A DNA stretch of 64,000 bases from Rostrohypoxylon terebratum (lineage: Eukaryota; Ascomycota; Sordariomycetes; Xylariales; Hypoxylaceae): contig MU385855.1 of assembly GCA_022497145.1 (NCBI GenBank), forward strand, positions 1,178,001 through 1,242,000, read 5' to 3'. Below, one piece after another: positions 47,252-59,989 of the stretch (positions are counted from its first letter, which is position 1; every line of letters begins with the position of its first letter). Made by a program: the position numbers and the translations under genes. Below the pieces are notes generated by a model, which ran no database searches, was not told the DNA's origin, and saw only the letters and a program-made list of their open reading frames with translations.

Positions 47252-47259
47252 GTTATATA
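47252..47259 (-). promoter_or_regulatory. TATA box of the repeat-protein gene
   Basis: TATATAAC on the minus strand, about 115 nt upstream of the ATG, followed by a leader rich in CA and CT (CTCTCTCACCACACTACTCC). An AGGGG stress-element-like motif lies at 47484-47488 on the plus strand. Confidence 0.55.
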
Positions 47260-50200
47260 GCTATTTAGGAGATGGATGGAAGTTCTATAAGGATGTTTAT
47301 GAGGAGGATTGATGTGATGTCCTTGTTAGTGTTGATGCTGATGATGAGAAATAATGATGCCTTAGAGTCCGGAGATCATAGGATCTTATATATCAACAAA
47401 GCTAGTATACAGACACAGCCCAGAATCTATGAATTGGTCCGCGGATGGTTCCTAGCTCGAGCTGACCGGGCTTGTTGGTGAGCAGGGGTGTGGACATGCA
47501 CCCCCCGGCTGGTAACCAAGCTGCCGGTTGTCATCACAACCAGAACTGCTGCGGTTCTTCAGCCTCGATGACAATCACGCCTGAGGATGCGTACCGAGAG
47601 AGCCAAGTCTAAGACATGTGGGTTTTGGGGGGGTGTCCAGAACTGGTACGGGGCCACGTTCTACCCCTGCACGACATTTCGAGGGTTCAAGGTTGTAAGC
47701 AGATGCCCGTCGAAATGTGGAACACCATGGTCAAGGCTATGGGATTTTGCGGATATACCACAACCATTTTTGGAATTGAGATGTATTGCTCATAACCAGG
47801 TCGGGCTACATGGCGCTTTCGTGTTGTCTGAAAATGCGTGGTGTGGGTGGTAATCGTGAAAGAAAAAGGAAAAGGAAAAGGAAAGGGAAAAGAAAAGTAC
47901 ACTTTACACTTTCTAAGTGTAGAATACCTGGTAGGGTACCTAATGTAATGTTGTAACTTTGTATTTTCTGGTCAATACCTATCCTTGCATGTACATAGTA
48001 GTGTACATAGTATATTGTATCCCGGACTCGATCCTGGCACTGTGTAGTTGCGGCACCCGTTGTGTTGGTATCAGGTCAAAGATACGGGCTATATACCGTG
48101 CAGGTTCGATGGATGTATGCTGTAAGGAATCAGGATACTGCGTGGGAGTTTACAAAGAACAGTACCTAACCAGACCATGAATAATACCACAATAGCAAGC
48201 GCGAAGAATTAGGTAGCGAAGACGCATGGAAGGTGGTTTGGAAGCTAACTAAACCTTCTATTTTGGGGGCCGCTGCGGGACCCTAATCCTTTTTTGGGAC
48301 CCATGATGCTGTAGGGCTGAGAATTTCCTCGTGGTCGGTTCTATCAGATTGTTTCTGTTTCTCTGGTTCCAGTATCTTACATACCAGGTATACCTCAATT
48401 CTTACATCCTTTTTCAGGGGTCTTACTTTCACCAATGAGCTTTTTTATCATCGCCTACAAGGGGTTGGATTGGTACGTAGGTGGTTGTAAGGGGATTGAA
48501 GCCTATTGGGTGCGACCTGGAATTTAATAATAACAGTCGATTTTTTTTTCTTATTTTCGCCTTTCATACAACGCCAATCAAATGATAAATTTTCACGAGA
48601 GCCCTGGAGCCAAGCAACGCCAGCATCTCGCTTCCTAACCTTGGAACGTAACATCTCCACTCCCAATCATTCCCAAAGACGCTATGCGCGATTACACACA
48701 TACCCTTCATCACAACATCTGCACGCATCATACTTATTCATACTCTGCAACATATTGTCAGTCTGCAATCTGCAAGGCACCCTCCCCGAATTAGCAGCCG
48801 GCCCTTTTCCATCTATTGTTGCGCATCTACAGCAGGGGCTCTGCTTTTCTTGCAGATTTTAACCTGTCACCACAACGCAGTCCACCATGTTGGGATATGC
48901 TAGGATAGGAAATATCTGATGACGATTTTTCGGTCACAACCGAATAATGTTTAGAAAATGAGTGTAAATTACATTTACATCCATGGATATAATATACACA
49001 ATACACGCAATACACGCAATATTTATCTGAGATACCTTATTAATCACAATGATGATTGCTCCGAAACTCCATCGGTGTTCTACCAGGTATCTATCCATAT
49101 ACCTTTACATCCATCTACATTTGTCATCTTGTCGCTCGCCGGTGACTCAGCCCATCTGGCCCTCGTTGGGGACGTCGAAAGATAATGGGACAAGGCTGGA
49201 CCAATCCCAAGCTATAAACAGCTCCTCGCGGAGGACAGCCCTTGCTCCGGTCGTACGAGGAAGCAGGTAGAACGGGGAACACAGACCACAGATCACAGAT
49301 CACAGAACACAGTACAGCTGTAGCCTAACCTAGCCGCTCAACCGCACCGGACAGAGGACCTCAAAGTGCAAATCGTGTATGCAGGTACGGAGCAACAGTA
49401 GCAGTACTGCATAGTAACGACAGATGTAGGCGTTCGGGGACTTTTGGATTGACACCTAGCGTCGTATCAATTGGCGAAATGGCTAAGACAAGATCAAACG
49501 ATCTCTCTCATCTGCAGCAAGGCTCAGAACAATAGTCCGCTTAGGTGACATCGTGACATTTTGACTTAGTTGAATGAGATCCGGCGGCAAGCAATCTATT
49601 GTGATACAGCTGAAAAAAATGCACCGCAATGCACAGCAAATCGCTCCAGGGACCAATCTTATCTTGGAATCTGCAATTTTTTCTCAGATTGTCCCGAGTT
49701 CCATCTGGTCTTGTCCCATGGGTTTGGCAAGGTCTTGCAAGGGGGGGTGGGAGGGGGGAAAAGCTACGAGGTCCCCAATCAGTTGCCAAGAATACCAAAT
49801 GATCTAAATACTACTAGTATGTAGTAATACTAATACAAATAATCTCAAATATACACCACCACTCACCTTGTAGAACGGGTACTAGAACTTTGCTACTTTC
49901 AAGAATACCGTGTTGATGGAAGCTACTAGGTAAGGTTAGTGCTTATCGGCTTCTAAAGTGGGATAATTAGGTACCCTATTAATAGACGCACGTGCGCTTA
50001 GCTATACTGCATTTAGGTATTATGTAGGCAGCATCAATGCATCAATTGGATAGTATCCATATGGATGTACCTAGTATTTTGCTTCCAATGACTTTTTTTT
50101 TTGTCCGTGGGGACTTTACCCACTAAGCCAAACATTGATCCGCCAATAGTCATGGATGTATTGTACTATGTAGTAGAAGGTACTATGTAGAAGCGGGAAG

Positions 50201-53200
50201 GTCCACTGCCCAGCAGGTACGAGGTACAATACAATGCAAGTAAGGTTCAGTCGGGTTAAGATCCAATCGAATATCAATTTCTTTTTTATTTTTCTTTTGA
50301 CTGACCTTTTTTTTTCTTATTCATCATTCTTTTGCTAGTCGCACTGCCACCCGAATTCTTGTCTTTCAGGTCAGATATCTTCAGTCCAACTGGACATCCT
50401 ATAGTGTACTAAAAAAGGGCAACCAGTCATTGGAACGGAACGGATATGGATACTATGGATATTGCTTTACTATGTCCTATCTCCACGTTCCCCCCCCCTT
50501 CTCTCTCCTGTGACTCCAACCTCCTTCTAAACGCCATCTACGCCATCTACGCCATCTCCGTACTGCATCGGCATCCCACTTTTTCTCTCTCGATCTGTGC
50601 CGTACTCGATGTTCCACCACTAACAGCCAACGTAGAATGAATCATTCTCTCTTCGACATAGCCTTATGTAAGAGATAAGCTGCAAGTGTGACAGCAGAGA
50701 GAGGCATTGCTATAGATGATGATAAGAATAATACTATTATAGTATAACTTTCTAGGCAATCGAAGCAGTCATTGTCTCATACAGACTTCGGCGACAGCCG
50801 TCCTGTCCGTCAATTGCCCGCCTTTCCGTCTATACTCCGTCCATACTCCGAATTCCGGACTCGTTTCGATCTTCACACTCTTTACACTCTTCACCAAAAA
50901 TGAAGTTCTATTTTGACTCAATTTTCAAAAATTACTTGGACTATTTCTGAGTCAGGCGAGCACCGGGGTTTCCGCAAATCTACCTGGATAGGATAGAATC
51001 TAGTAGCACCATCGTCTCCAATTAAGACCTTTGCCTTTACAAGGTTTCAGGGTTCCAAGGTTCCAAGGTTCTGATTTAATCAGGTCATCACAACTATCAT
51101 GATCTGTGTTTTTTTCGACGCCTTGTTTCCGCCCCCAAAAGAACTCATCCTTACAATTTGATAGGCTCCTAATGGCCGTTTCATTGTTTTGCCTCTCGCC
51201 GCCTTGAAACTTAATATGTTGACATATAATAGCTCAATTGATTTTTGGACCCCATTCTCGCGCACATGATTCGATTGGCGTCGATTATAAGGGGTATATA
51301 GTGGAGTATCCAGGTAATCATCTAAGGTTCGGTAGTTGTACTTTCAAGGCACACCAACAGCGATACAAATTCAGCCTCCGCAGATCCTTCAACACCAAGC
51401 ACCAAATCTAACGAAATGCCGGTTTCTCTTCGGTTCTCTTTCCCGTTGGGAATTATCCCTCGAGCCACCAGGCAACAAAGGGGATACTTGTCATCCCCCA
51501 CAAACGCTTAGGATTCAGCTCTCACGCGGAATTTACCAATCTACAAGTTTGCCAGTCTACTATCTACCTACCAGGTAGTTGATCAAGGCACACCTTGCAC
51601 TGTATACCTTCTTCGCCGGCTTCATAATCTGTTGGTCATCCTCCCGTCTGGAAATTTAGGATGTTCCATCTAATCTCCGGAAGTTTCCATTGGGGTCCAG
51701 CTCCCTCCAAGGAGGCAAAAACGAAAATATTTCTCTTTCGGTGATAGATGTGGGAATAACCGCTGTGATAACTACGTCAAAGGCGGTCCTCAAGGCAGCG
51801 CAGATGTGAGTTGTCAGCCTTCTCATATCCGGGTTTGCAGCTCAGGTCTGTTGAAGTTCTATTCAATGCGCCACCGTAATACCGTCTATGGATAGCTGCA
51901 CCGGCAGACCGGTTAACTGTCTGATCCACTGTGATATATGACGGCTTTACGGTGTGGGGTTCTCATGTTCGAGGCTAGCTGTTATTATTCATGCTCACGA
52001 AATCTACAGTCGAAGGCAGATCATGAAACACACGGTTCCAGCTCTTCGGGGCACACCATCTTTTGATATCACGTACGAACCACGTGCGAGCCCGGCCGAA
52101 AGGACAGAACGAAATAAAGAGATGAGGAGGCAGCGCAACCGCTGTGAGAAACCACGAGGACGATGGCTGTGCCCACCTCGCGACCACCAATCGAAAGTCA
52201 GAGATCACTGCTGATTCCAAGAGATCCACGTGGCATGACGCAAAGGTTGTGAGACCACCATAAGCAGTTTACCTAAGAAGCAGATCGGTTGTTATACTGT
52301 ACCTAGTATGCGGTCAATCAGCAGTAGGTAATCCTAAATCGCCGCGAGTATGCAGGAACGCACCGCCGTAGTGCCTGCCTACCTAGGGACCTGCCTACCT
52401 AAGGTAGTAAGACGAACACTACGGCAAAAAGAAAACGAGGTGAACGAAGAAATCGTAGGGGGGGAAACAGGTATGCAATGCATGTTTCAGATGCAACATT
52501 CCATTATGCAGCCTAGAGCTTGTACTATGTTACATTATACCAGAGTGGGATGCATACGTCGTATAGTCGAGCGACAGAATCGAGGTATACGCGTTCGTAA
52601 ATCCCCATCTGGGTGCTATATCGCTCTAGACTGCCTAGATTAGTACACCGCATTTTCATACTATAGGCTCTGTGGCAATAATAGGAACCAGTTCCATCCC
52701 ACCAACTCTTCTTTCGCTGTTTTCAACGTTTGTGTAACGCCTCAATTTCCCTCCGCGTAAGATGTGGACACGGGGGTTTGGGGTAATGGAGAATTACGAT
52801 GCGACTTAGAATAGCAATAGGCTAAATACTACGCTGCACTCGGTCGGGACCGAAAAACCTCACAATCAGACACAATAAACAAAAGGACAAGTTTGTTTAG
52901 AAGAAGTCTGCCTCTCTCCATGCAACAAAGGTGTGTAGATGTAGAAAATAGGAATATAGGTAGGAAGGTAGGAATATAGGGGCTAACTTCAGGGGCTGTG
53001 TGTAACACTGACCAAGTCATGATTCTATAGTAATCTATACTCCTTGAAGTTCAAGATTGCCAACACAAGATTTTGTCACTCCGTGCATTTGATCAATAAG
53101 GTGATTTCACTGGTTCCTTACAGGGTCAATAAAACTGGATTTAAAAATGAAAAGGTACGATTGCTGACGCGGCATATCCAAAAAGCAACCGCATCTCCGA

Positions 53201-55311
53201 GATAGGCACTATTAACTGTGCATTGAAAAATTGGAATCACAATGTCCCGATGTCCCTTGAGATATGCCTAGCAATGCTATGAATTTCCAAAGCTGAAGCT
53301 ATATTGCATGATACCGCTAAGATACAGTCTAGATTTACACATGCTTCGGATTCGGCTATTGTGCCGAATCTAGCCCGAAATTGTGCATAGGGGTGGTATT
53401 ATCGTCGAAAGACCTCAAAGGGGGGGAGGGGGAGATGATGATAGTTAGAAAGATGAATTTAGACAATTTTCACTCTTACATACCCCTGAATCAGGGGATA
53501 AGCCCTCGACGTATGACTAACAATCCCCAAAGCAGATTTAAATTTTGAAGAAGGGTTTCATGATAATGTAAGTGTAAACGATAGGTAAACATAACGGTCG
53601 AGGACTCGACGATAATAGATTCTAGAAGAAATAATAGGTACACCATCAAGCCACCAGCCCAGAGTGTAACGCTGGCACATGTTGATTGCAGCCCTACGAG
53701 AACTCCGATTTAATTCTGTTTTACATACCTTCGTATTTCTCGATGTCTGAGTTACGGTGTACTAAGATTCAAATCTATCTCCTAACCTAGACCAAAATTA
53801 TCACACGTGCTATTTTACATTACTTACCTAGACAATGTCCCGTTTTCTGCTAAGTTTCAAATCGATTTTTCACTTGAGCCCGAAGAGAAGATAATACAAG
53901 AATTTACCCAATTGTTTGGAGAGGCATCGTTCAAACCTACCTATTATGGTCAAGAAGGACTTCTTCAAGAGACAGGCCACTTACCGAAAGCCAGTGCAAA
54001 CTTCACCACTCCCTTTAAAGTGATAGAGGATGAGACATGAACTGCCTTGCCCCCATCCTATCCTAAGCCATCGCATCGCGCCGCACGTATGACGCCAGCC
54101 TTGCATATAGGTGCGCTATCTTTATGAAGTTGCGATAGTAACTAGTATAATCACAATGTGTATATCCAGTCGACTCACCGAATGAACGGACCAGGACGAT
54201 CTGCATTATAGTACAATTCTCGACATGTATTGACCGAATTGGGGTTTTGACAGTCCCAAAAAGGAGCATTTTAACGTTGTTACACTTCGAATGCATGTCT
54301 CAACTTGAGTCACTATCCGGACTTCCACAAAAGCATACCTGAGACTTCACCGAGGTAAAAAAGGTCAAGCCTCGGCGCCTCTCGCCTATACCTAGTAGGC
54401 AATTCCAAATTCTAATAAATTAGATGCCTACTATCACAGGCACCCGTTATCCTGCAAGCCGGTACGTACATACGTACATAGGTATACACGTACAAGCAGG
54501 AGGAAACCGGAGTTTCGAACGAAACTCGTAATGAGGAAATCCAGAATTTTTAGTCTGCTACTTGTAAGCGAAAACAAAACGGAGACCCAACGGGTATGCG
54601 AGTTTCAGCCGCTTAACGTATCCGCATATAGGCGCATCAGCTAGCTGAAGACATCTCGTGTGACGGCCTGTTACGTTACATTATGTAATCAAGCCGGCGT
54701 AGCCTAATGCCATACTGCCAGCATGTACCATACCGACCGGACACCGGCCGGAGATTCTGCCTTGCCAATCGCGAGCCTGGCGAGCGGGACTTGAGTCTTG
54801 GGACTTGGGACTTGGGTATACGCCGTATAGGAATGGGTTGAGCCGCAAGCCCCCAATCGAAAGACTCGACGGCTTTGCCTCTCGCACGATGTCGGTATAT
54901 CATATTTAGAGTCATAAATAAGCGGCACGGGTCTAGACTTTTTTTTTCTAGGCTGTCGTGCAAGGACTGGGGGTGATCGAAATTAGATCTCGCTCTCACT
55001 CTCTCTGTCTCGTCGGGTGCCCTCCTCCCCTCCATTTCACCCCACCCACGTGTGATACTGCCACGAACCGGCTGCTACGCGAGCGGCATCGCCCAATGAT
55101 GACTCCAGAAGGCAAAGGATCTCGTACTTGTGGCTTGGGTAGCGGATGGCGTCCGCCGGCCCGATTGTCCAACGGCAACCCGGCTTCAGCTATCAGCCAG
55201 GGTGAGCGAGTGCCCCAGCCACAACCATCCTGTCGGTAAGTGACTTTTTCGCAAATTCTCATTGGCTGGCGCCGTACGAATTTTAATCTCCCTGGCCATG
55301 TCATGTTTCCT

Positions 55312-55365
55312 CCTAACCCTAACCCCTAATTATTGTCAATCAGCATAGGGTTAGGGTTAGGGTTA
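55312..55365. repeat. interstitial telomeric inverted repeat, (CCCTAA)n-spacer-(TTAGGG)n
   Basis: Left arm CCTAACCCTAACCCCTAA (55312-55329), 16-nt spacer, right arm TAGGGTTAGGGTTAGGGTTA (55346-55365). Units are the TTAGGG telomere repeat of filamentous fungi. The arms are complementary and could form a hairpin. The order (C-strand first, G-strand second) is opposite to that left by a head-to-head telomere fusion. Confidence 0.92.
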
Positions 55366-55652
55366 TCAATACATAACCCAAATAATTTGTCATTCCTCGA
55401 TAGCGAAGAAAAGAAACATACATTGAGAACCGTATATTCTATCAGGCTACTTTACGACAATGAGAATTTCAATACGTAGTTTTCACAGCTTTATATCGTC
55501 CTAACATGTCAATATTCTACCAATCTGCGTAGGTATAGCTTAGGATTCAGACATCTAACCTAAAATAATTCAGAAACCGCAACGACCATGAAATTCCGTA
55601 CTTAAGTCTTATGTATACAGGTTAATTCCTGAATAAATACCTCCCTTTCTAA

Positions 55653-55934
55653 AAAGAATGGCTAAAATACCTCGGCGTCAACGATGCCTTCAAGTTCTTA
55701 GCGGAAAACAATAATCTACGAATGTTTGTCCAGAACGAATATTTGTTACTAGCAAACCGCTCTGTATATCAAATCGGTCTGTATTACATAATCACAGACA
55801 TGAACTATACACGTTGTACGTCAGAGAAAAACAGAGGAAAACTAGTACAACTATATGCCGTTTTTAAGCAGAAAACAGCAACCCAAACAAACATCGGTCT
55901 GCATTTGCCAAAAGATGTTCCTATCAAAACTTGA
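55653..55934 (+). pseudogene. unassigned open frame without early start
   Basis: An open frame of 93 codons begins after a TAA at 55650 (KEWLKYLGVNDAFKFLAENN...) and runs through the first ATG at 55722 to a TGA. The upstream part looks more coding-like than the part after the ATG. It could be an exon or a relic of a lost gene; I cannot assign a family. Confidence 0.2.
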
Positions 55935-56158
55935 TTCTATCTAATAATGTTACGTGGCAGTGGATATCAAGTACAGAGCGCTAGTCAATTCTGGTTTGCC
56001 AAGGAGGCATCAAAGTAGAGCATCCCAAACAAGTTAAGGTAGCGAGCTCTCTTATAAGTCTCAAGGCCTTCAAATCACAATATCATTCTTGTTGATACAC
56101 TTATATCAGAGGATACCAAGTACCCATACCTTCACACTTCACACAGGGATACAAGATA

Positions 56159-57116
56159 ATGCTGAGTAAAGGCGATCATTTGGAACTCGACTCGAGCGAG
56201 GTATGGCCGATGAAGAGCCAAGAGGGTAGGGAGTATAGTGTGCAAATTGGATACCCTCGTGACTGGGGAGCTGCAAGTGACCCTGGTATACAAGTTCCTG
56301 TCGTGTATGAAGTCCTATGAACACTCAAATCGCTACTCTTGACTCGACTAACGAGGTCTTAGTTATCTGACAGATGGAAATGCCTTCTTTCTCACTGCAC
56401 TAGAAGCCCTTCATAGGAGATTGTCTGCATACCAGACTGGAACGGCTCATGGTATTGTTGTAGCAATTGGTTATCCTATCTTACCACGTTCTAAGGATGT
56501 ATTCGAGTACCAACGAAGACAGTATGATCTTACACTACCTACACCAGAAACCGATGTAAACGAAGGCGGCGCAGAAGAATTTTTCACGTTCATAAACGAC
56601 CGCGTAAGACCTTTTGTACATAGAAGGATAAAAGATACCCGCGGTGTGTCACCTGGGCGAGAGGCTCTCTATGGACATTCTCTCGGCGGATTGTTTGCTC
56701 TCCACAACCTCTTCACTCACCCTGACTCCTTTGACTGCTTCATCGCAAGCAGCCCGAGCATATGGTGGCACGACAAGTTCATATTTGAAGAAGCAAGGAA
56801 GTTTCTGAAGGATAGAATGCAGTTGGCCGGCAAAAAGTCTCCGTCTCTAATGATATGCGTGGGCAGTCAGGAACAAGATCCCCCTCATCTTCATGGGGAG
56901 CCAGATGAACAATATGCAGAAAGGCAAAGAAAGAGAAATGAACGTCACATGATTGATAACGCATTTGAGATGTACTGTTTGTTGAAGCCCAGGGCCAAGT
57001 TGGAGAATATCGCGTATCACGTCTTTGAAGGCGAAGATCATGGCACCGTAATGGCCTGTTCACTCAACAGGGGCATGACGACCTTTTTCGAGAGTTGGGT
57101 ATATCGGGAACACTAG
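56159..57116 (+). CDS. Fes/IroE-like esterase (putative siderophore esterase, PF00756 type)
   Basis: Two exons (56159-56304, 56363-57116) encode 299 aa. The junction GT/T restores VPVVYLTDGNAFFLTALEAL, typical of the family. Other motifs are GIVVAIGYPI, nucleophile Ser in YGHSLGGLFAL, ASSPSIWWHD, and a terminal His in EGEDHGTVMA. Members of this esterase group (bacterial IroE/Fes and fungal EstB-type) hydrolyse ester bonds of siderophores to free iron after uptake. No signal peptide is seen, so it is presumably intracellular. It lies 830 nt upstream of an ARN/SIT-type transporter on the same strand, which supports an iron role; the exact substrate is unknown. Confidence 0.9.
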
Positions 57117-57945
57117 ATAATAGATACTACATATGTACTTACTAAGAACGTATCAAATGTTCCTTCTAAAATTTAGACACATGTTGCTCTCAGAAACATC
57201 CTCCACGGCTGCTTCATCTGCCAGCAAAACCAGGCCTCAGCCCGCAACTGAAGCCGATTCTCACACGAAGCTTCCCAAAATTACTTGATAGCAAGGTTCA
57301 GTACAGGCTAAAGTGACAAAATTTTCGATTCGTTAATACTCATGTGGAATAGTAAACCAGACCTCACGCGACAAACCGGACACTTCGTGCCTGTCTGACC
57401 ACGAGCTGGGCGAGCTACGTAACGTAAACGCGTTAGCGAAGTCTTGGAAGCCGAGGAGCAAAAGTCGAAAGGCAGTTTTATTATGCACTTGAACCGAGAG
57501 CGGAAAGGTAGGCCTCAGCTCTCGACGCTAGAGAGCTCCATCGGCTCGATCGCCAAGGCCGTATTTTCAGCGAGGAGGGATCTGATAAGATTAGATGGCG
57601 AGATGCGGATCCAGGAGCTGATGGCGAGGAATTCTTCATTGGTTCGATGTGCTTTTGCTCCGATGAATCGTGCAATGAGGAAGAAAATCCAGCCTTAGTT
57701 ACTATAAGGAGATGGCGTAGACTACATGCAGCGACAGGGGGCAGAATAACATGTGCGATATCACCTTATAATAGGAGAATATACACGTGAATAGATTTAT
57801 ATTCTTGATTTTCTGCTTCGTTTTGACGTTGACCCAAAGCAGGACGTAGATTGTCAACTATTGTACATTTTCATCTTGACAAACCCCTCAGGGGCTAGGG
57901 ACTACTTACTACTATCGAATCCTACGACGGCAGGCTCAAGTCGAT
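57117..57945. other. intergenic between esterase and transporter
   Basis: 830 nt. An open frame at 57444-57698 has no early ATG and no family resemblance. I see no GATA cluster that would prove iron regulation. Confidence 0.4.
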
Positions 57946-59989
57946 ATGTCGGTCCAACCCGAAGAGCCGGTCCATAATGGACATGATACGGGACGTGTAG
58001 GAAAGTCCGCTGGTGTGGTTCAGTCAGACCAACTCAAGAGCGCGCCACGGAAATGGATCATCGCTGCATTCTCAGGGTAGGAGTCATCCCTGCTTCTAGA
58101 AGCAAGTAAGAAAGAAAACTTTAGGCATTATAACTAACAACATACATTACGTAGTCTATACATAATGACCTTCGTGATTCAATTCGGTAATTATTCTACT
58201 TCAACATATGCCGCGTATGCGACAAGTGCCTTCAAGGGGCACTCGCTCCTGAGTGCTTCTCGGGTTGTGGAGACTATCGCCAGTCTGCTTTCTTATCCCA
58301 TCGTAGCGAAATTGTCAGATGTAAGTGAATGAACCCCCTTTCATTGGGCAGTGGATGAGAATTTGCTGAGATGACTGTAGATGATTGGCCGTGTCGAGTT
58401 ATTCGCCTTCTCCATTGGCTTGACGGCGGTGTCATTGATTCTATATGCTGCGTGTCAAAACGTCGAGACCTATTTCGTGGCAGGACTGTTCGATGCGATA
58501 GGAAATGTAGGGTTCGGGATTACGCAGCAAATCTTCATCTCTGATCTTACCACATTGCGAAATCGAGGTCTCTGGCTATCCCTCCCTGACAGCATAGCCA
58601 GCATACCTACTCTATACATCGGGACGATCGTTGCCGATGCGTTCTTGAATCACTCTACTTGGCGATGGGGATACGGGATGTGGGCCATCGTGCTCCCAGT
58701 TGCAGCCATCCCCCTCTTGCTGACATTATTTTTATGGGAGTACCGAACAAAAAAGACTGTCGGCGAAGAAGCCAAAGTTCCCCGAATTCTCCAAGATATC
58801 AAGCCTAAAGACTCGGTGTTAACCAAGGTCTATAAACTACTCTGGATCGAACTTGACTTCTTCGGCTGTCTCCTTTTGATCGCTGGCCTGTCACTCATAC
58901 TCATCCCGATATCCCTAACGGGCTCGTCGAATAGCTTGGCGTGGAGGAATGCCCACTTTATTGCTATGATCATCGTGGGTTTCGTGCTCTTCGCCATATT
59001 CTTCGTTTGGGATTCTCTTGTCGCCAAGAAGCCTTTCATTCCTTTCAGATTAATCAGACACAAGACGATCGTGGCGGCATGCGCTCTATGCGTATTTGAC
59101 TTCATGCACTACTCGTTATTCACCGTGTTTTTCCCAAGTTACCTCCAGGTGGCAGGGCACTTTTCTGCTGGTCACGCTACGAGGATTGAGTAAGTGACCC
59201 ACCCGCCATTGTCATGAGAATCATCATGAGCCACCCAGTATTGACTAAGGTGTTTTCAGTAACTCCCTCCGTGTGGCTTTCCAGATAGCGTCTCTTGTCG
59301 TTGCCGCGTTGATGCATTATTCTAAAAGAGCGAAGATCTGGGTTCTCGTCGGTGTCTGTCTCTGCATTCTTGGACAGGGACTTCAGATACATCTCGTCAA
59401 CATCGACGGAGATCATCCAGCGAATGAAGCATCATTCATTACTGCGAAGACTCTAGTGGGTGTGGGCAGAGGCTTCTACCAGACAGCGGCGCAAGTATGC
59501 TTACAGGCTGTAGTAGAACGAGATGAAGTTGCGGTGGTTACTGGTGTGTACTTTGCAGCGATGAGCTTTGGAGGTGCCGTTGGAACGAGGTAAGTGAACT
59601 CCTCTGGCAGCTATACTTGAAGGCGTGTTCTAACTTATGGAAAAAGTATTTCCGGAGCAATATGGCGGTCGAATCTGCTATATAAGCTAACTTCGTATCT
59701 CCCGGCCGCCTCCAAATCCAAGGCTAGCAGCATCTTTGGGTCCATCGTAGTGGTACAGAACTTTGTCGTCGGATCGGCTGAGAGAGTCGCTATTGACAGG
59801 GCCTATCGAGAGACCCAGAAGCTACTAGCTATCGCCGCCACTTGTGTGCTAGTACCTATGTTGATAGCGATGTGGTTTATTGAGAACGTCGATTTGACTA
59901 AGGACCAAGAAAGAAAAGGAGAAGAAGAAACAGATGCGAGGAATACGACCGAGAAGGCTACGATTAGCGATGAAAAGTCCGACAATTAG
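57946..59989 (+). CDS. MFS siderophore iron transporter (ARN/SIT family)
   Basis: Five exons (57946-58076, 58155-58320, 58381-59189, 59260-59589, 59647-59989) give 592 aa, the usual size of the 14-span ARN/SIT family. The cytosolic N-terminus (MSVQPEEPVHNGHDTGRVGK) is followed by spans with LYIMTFVIQFGNYSTSTYAA, ARN-like VETYFVAGLFDAIGNVGFGI, LYIGTIVADAFLNHSTWRWG and GMWAIVLPVAAIPLLLTLFL. Later parts show LWIELDFFGCLLLIAGLSLI, PFIPFRLIRHKTIVAAC, VGVGRGFYQTAAQVCLQAV and a charged C-terminal tail. Family members import ferric siderophores by proton symport at the plasma membrane. Immediately downstream of the Fes-like esterase, so the two may form an uptake and hydrolysis module. Confidence 0.92.

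Larger units (their letters stand above)
47260..56158. other. gene desert of about 9 kb
   Basis: I find no coding sequence with recognisable motifs, consistent codon use or matching splice signals over this length, on either strand. It holds poly-A/T runs, purine runs (GAAAAAGGAAAAGGAAAAGG near 47858), CCTAGGTAGG-type motifs (about 51563 and 52378) and the telomeric inverted repeat at 55312-55365. A 282-nt open frame without an early ATG lies at 55653-55934. Confidence 0.55.

Noticed and set aside
49470..49490. TGGCGAAATGG, resembling a tRNA A box
   Set aside because: No B box or cloverleaf pairing follows within tRNA distance.
53807..54040. 77-codon plus-strand frame in the gene desert
   Set aside because: It begins with GTG and not ATG, has no motif, and no flanking splice signals connect it to other exons.
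55312..55365. Telomere end or head-to-head chromosome fusion
   Set aside because: The arm order is C-strand then G-strand, the reverse of a fusion, and genes continue on both sides.
57444..57698. 84-codon frame between esterase and transporter
   Set aside because: It opens with TTG; the first ATG is internal and the product resembles nothing I know.
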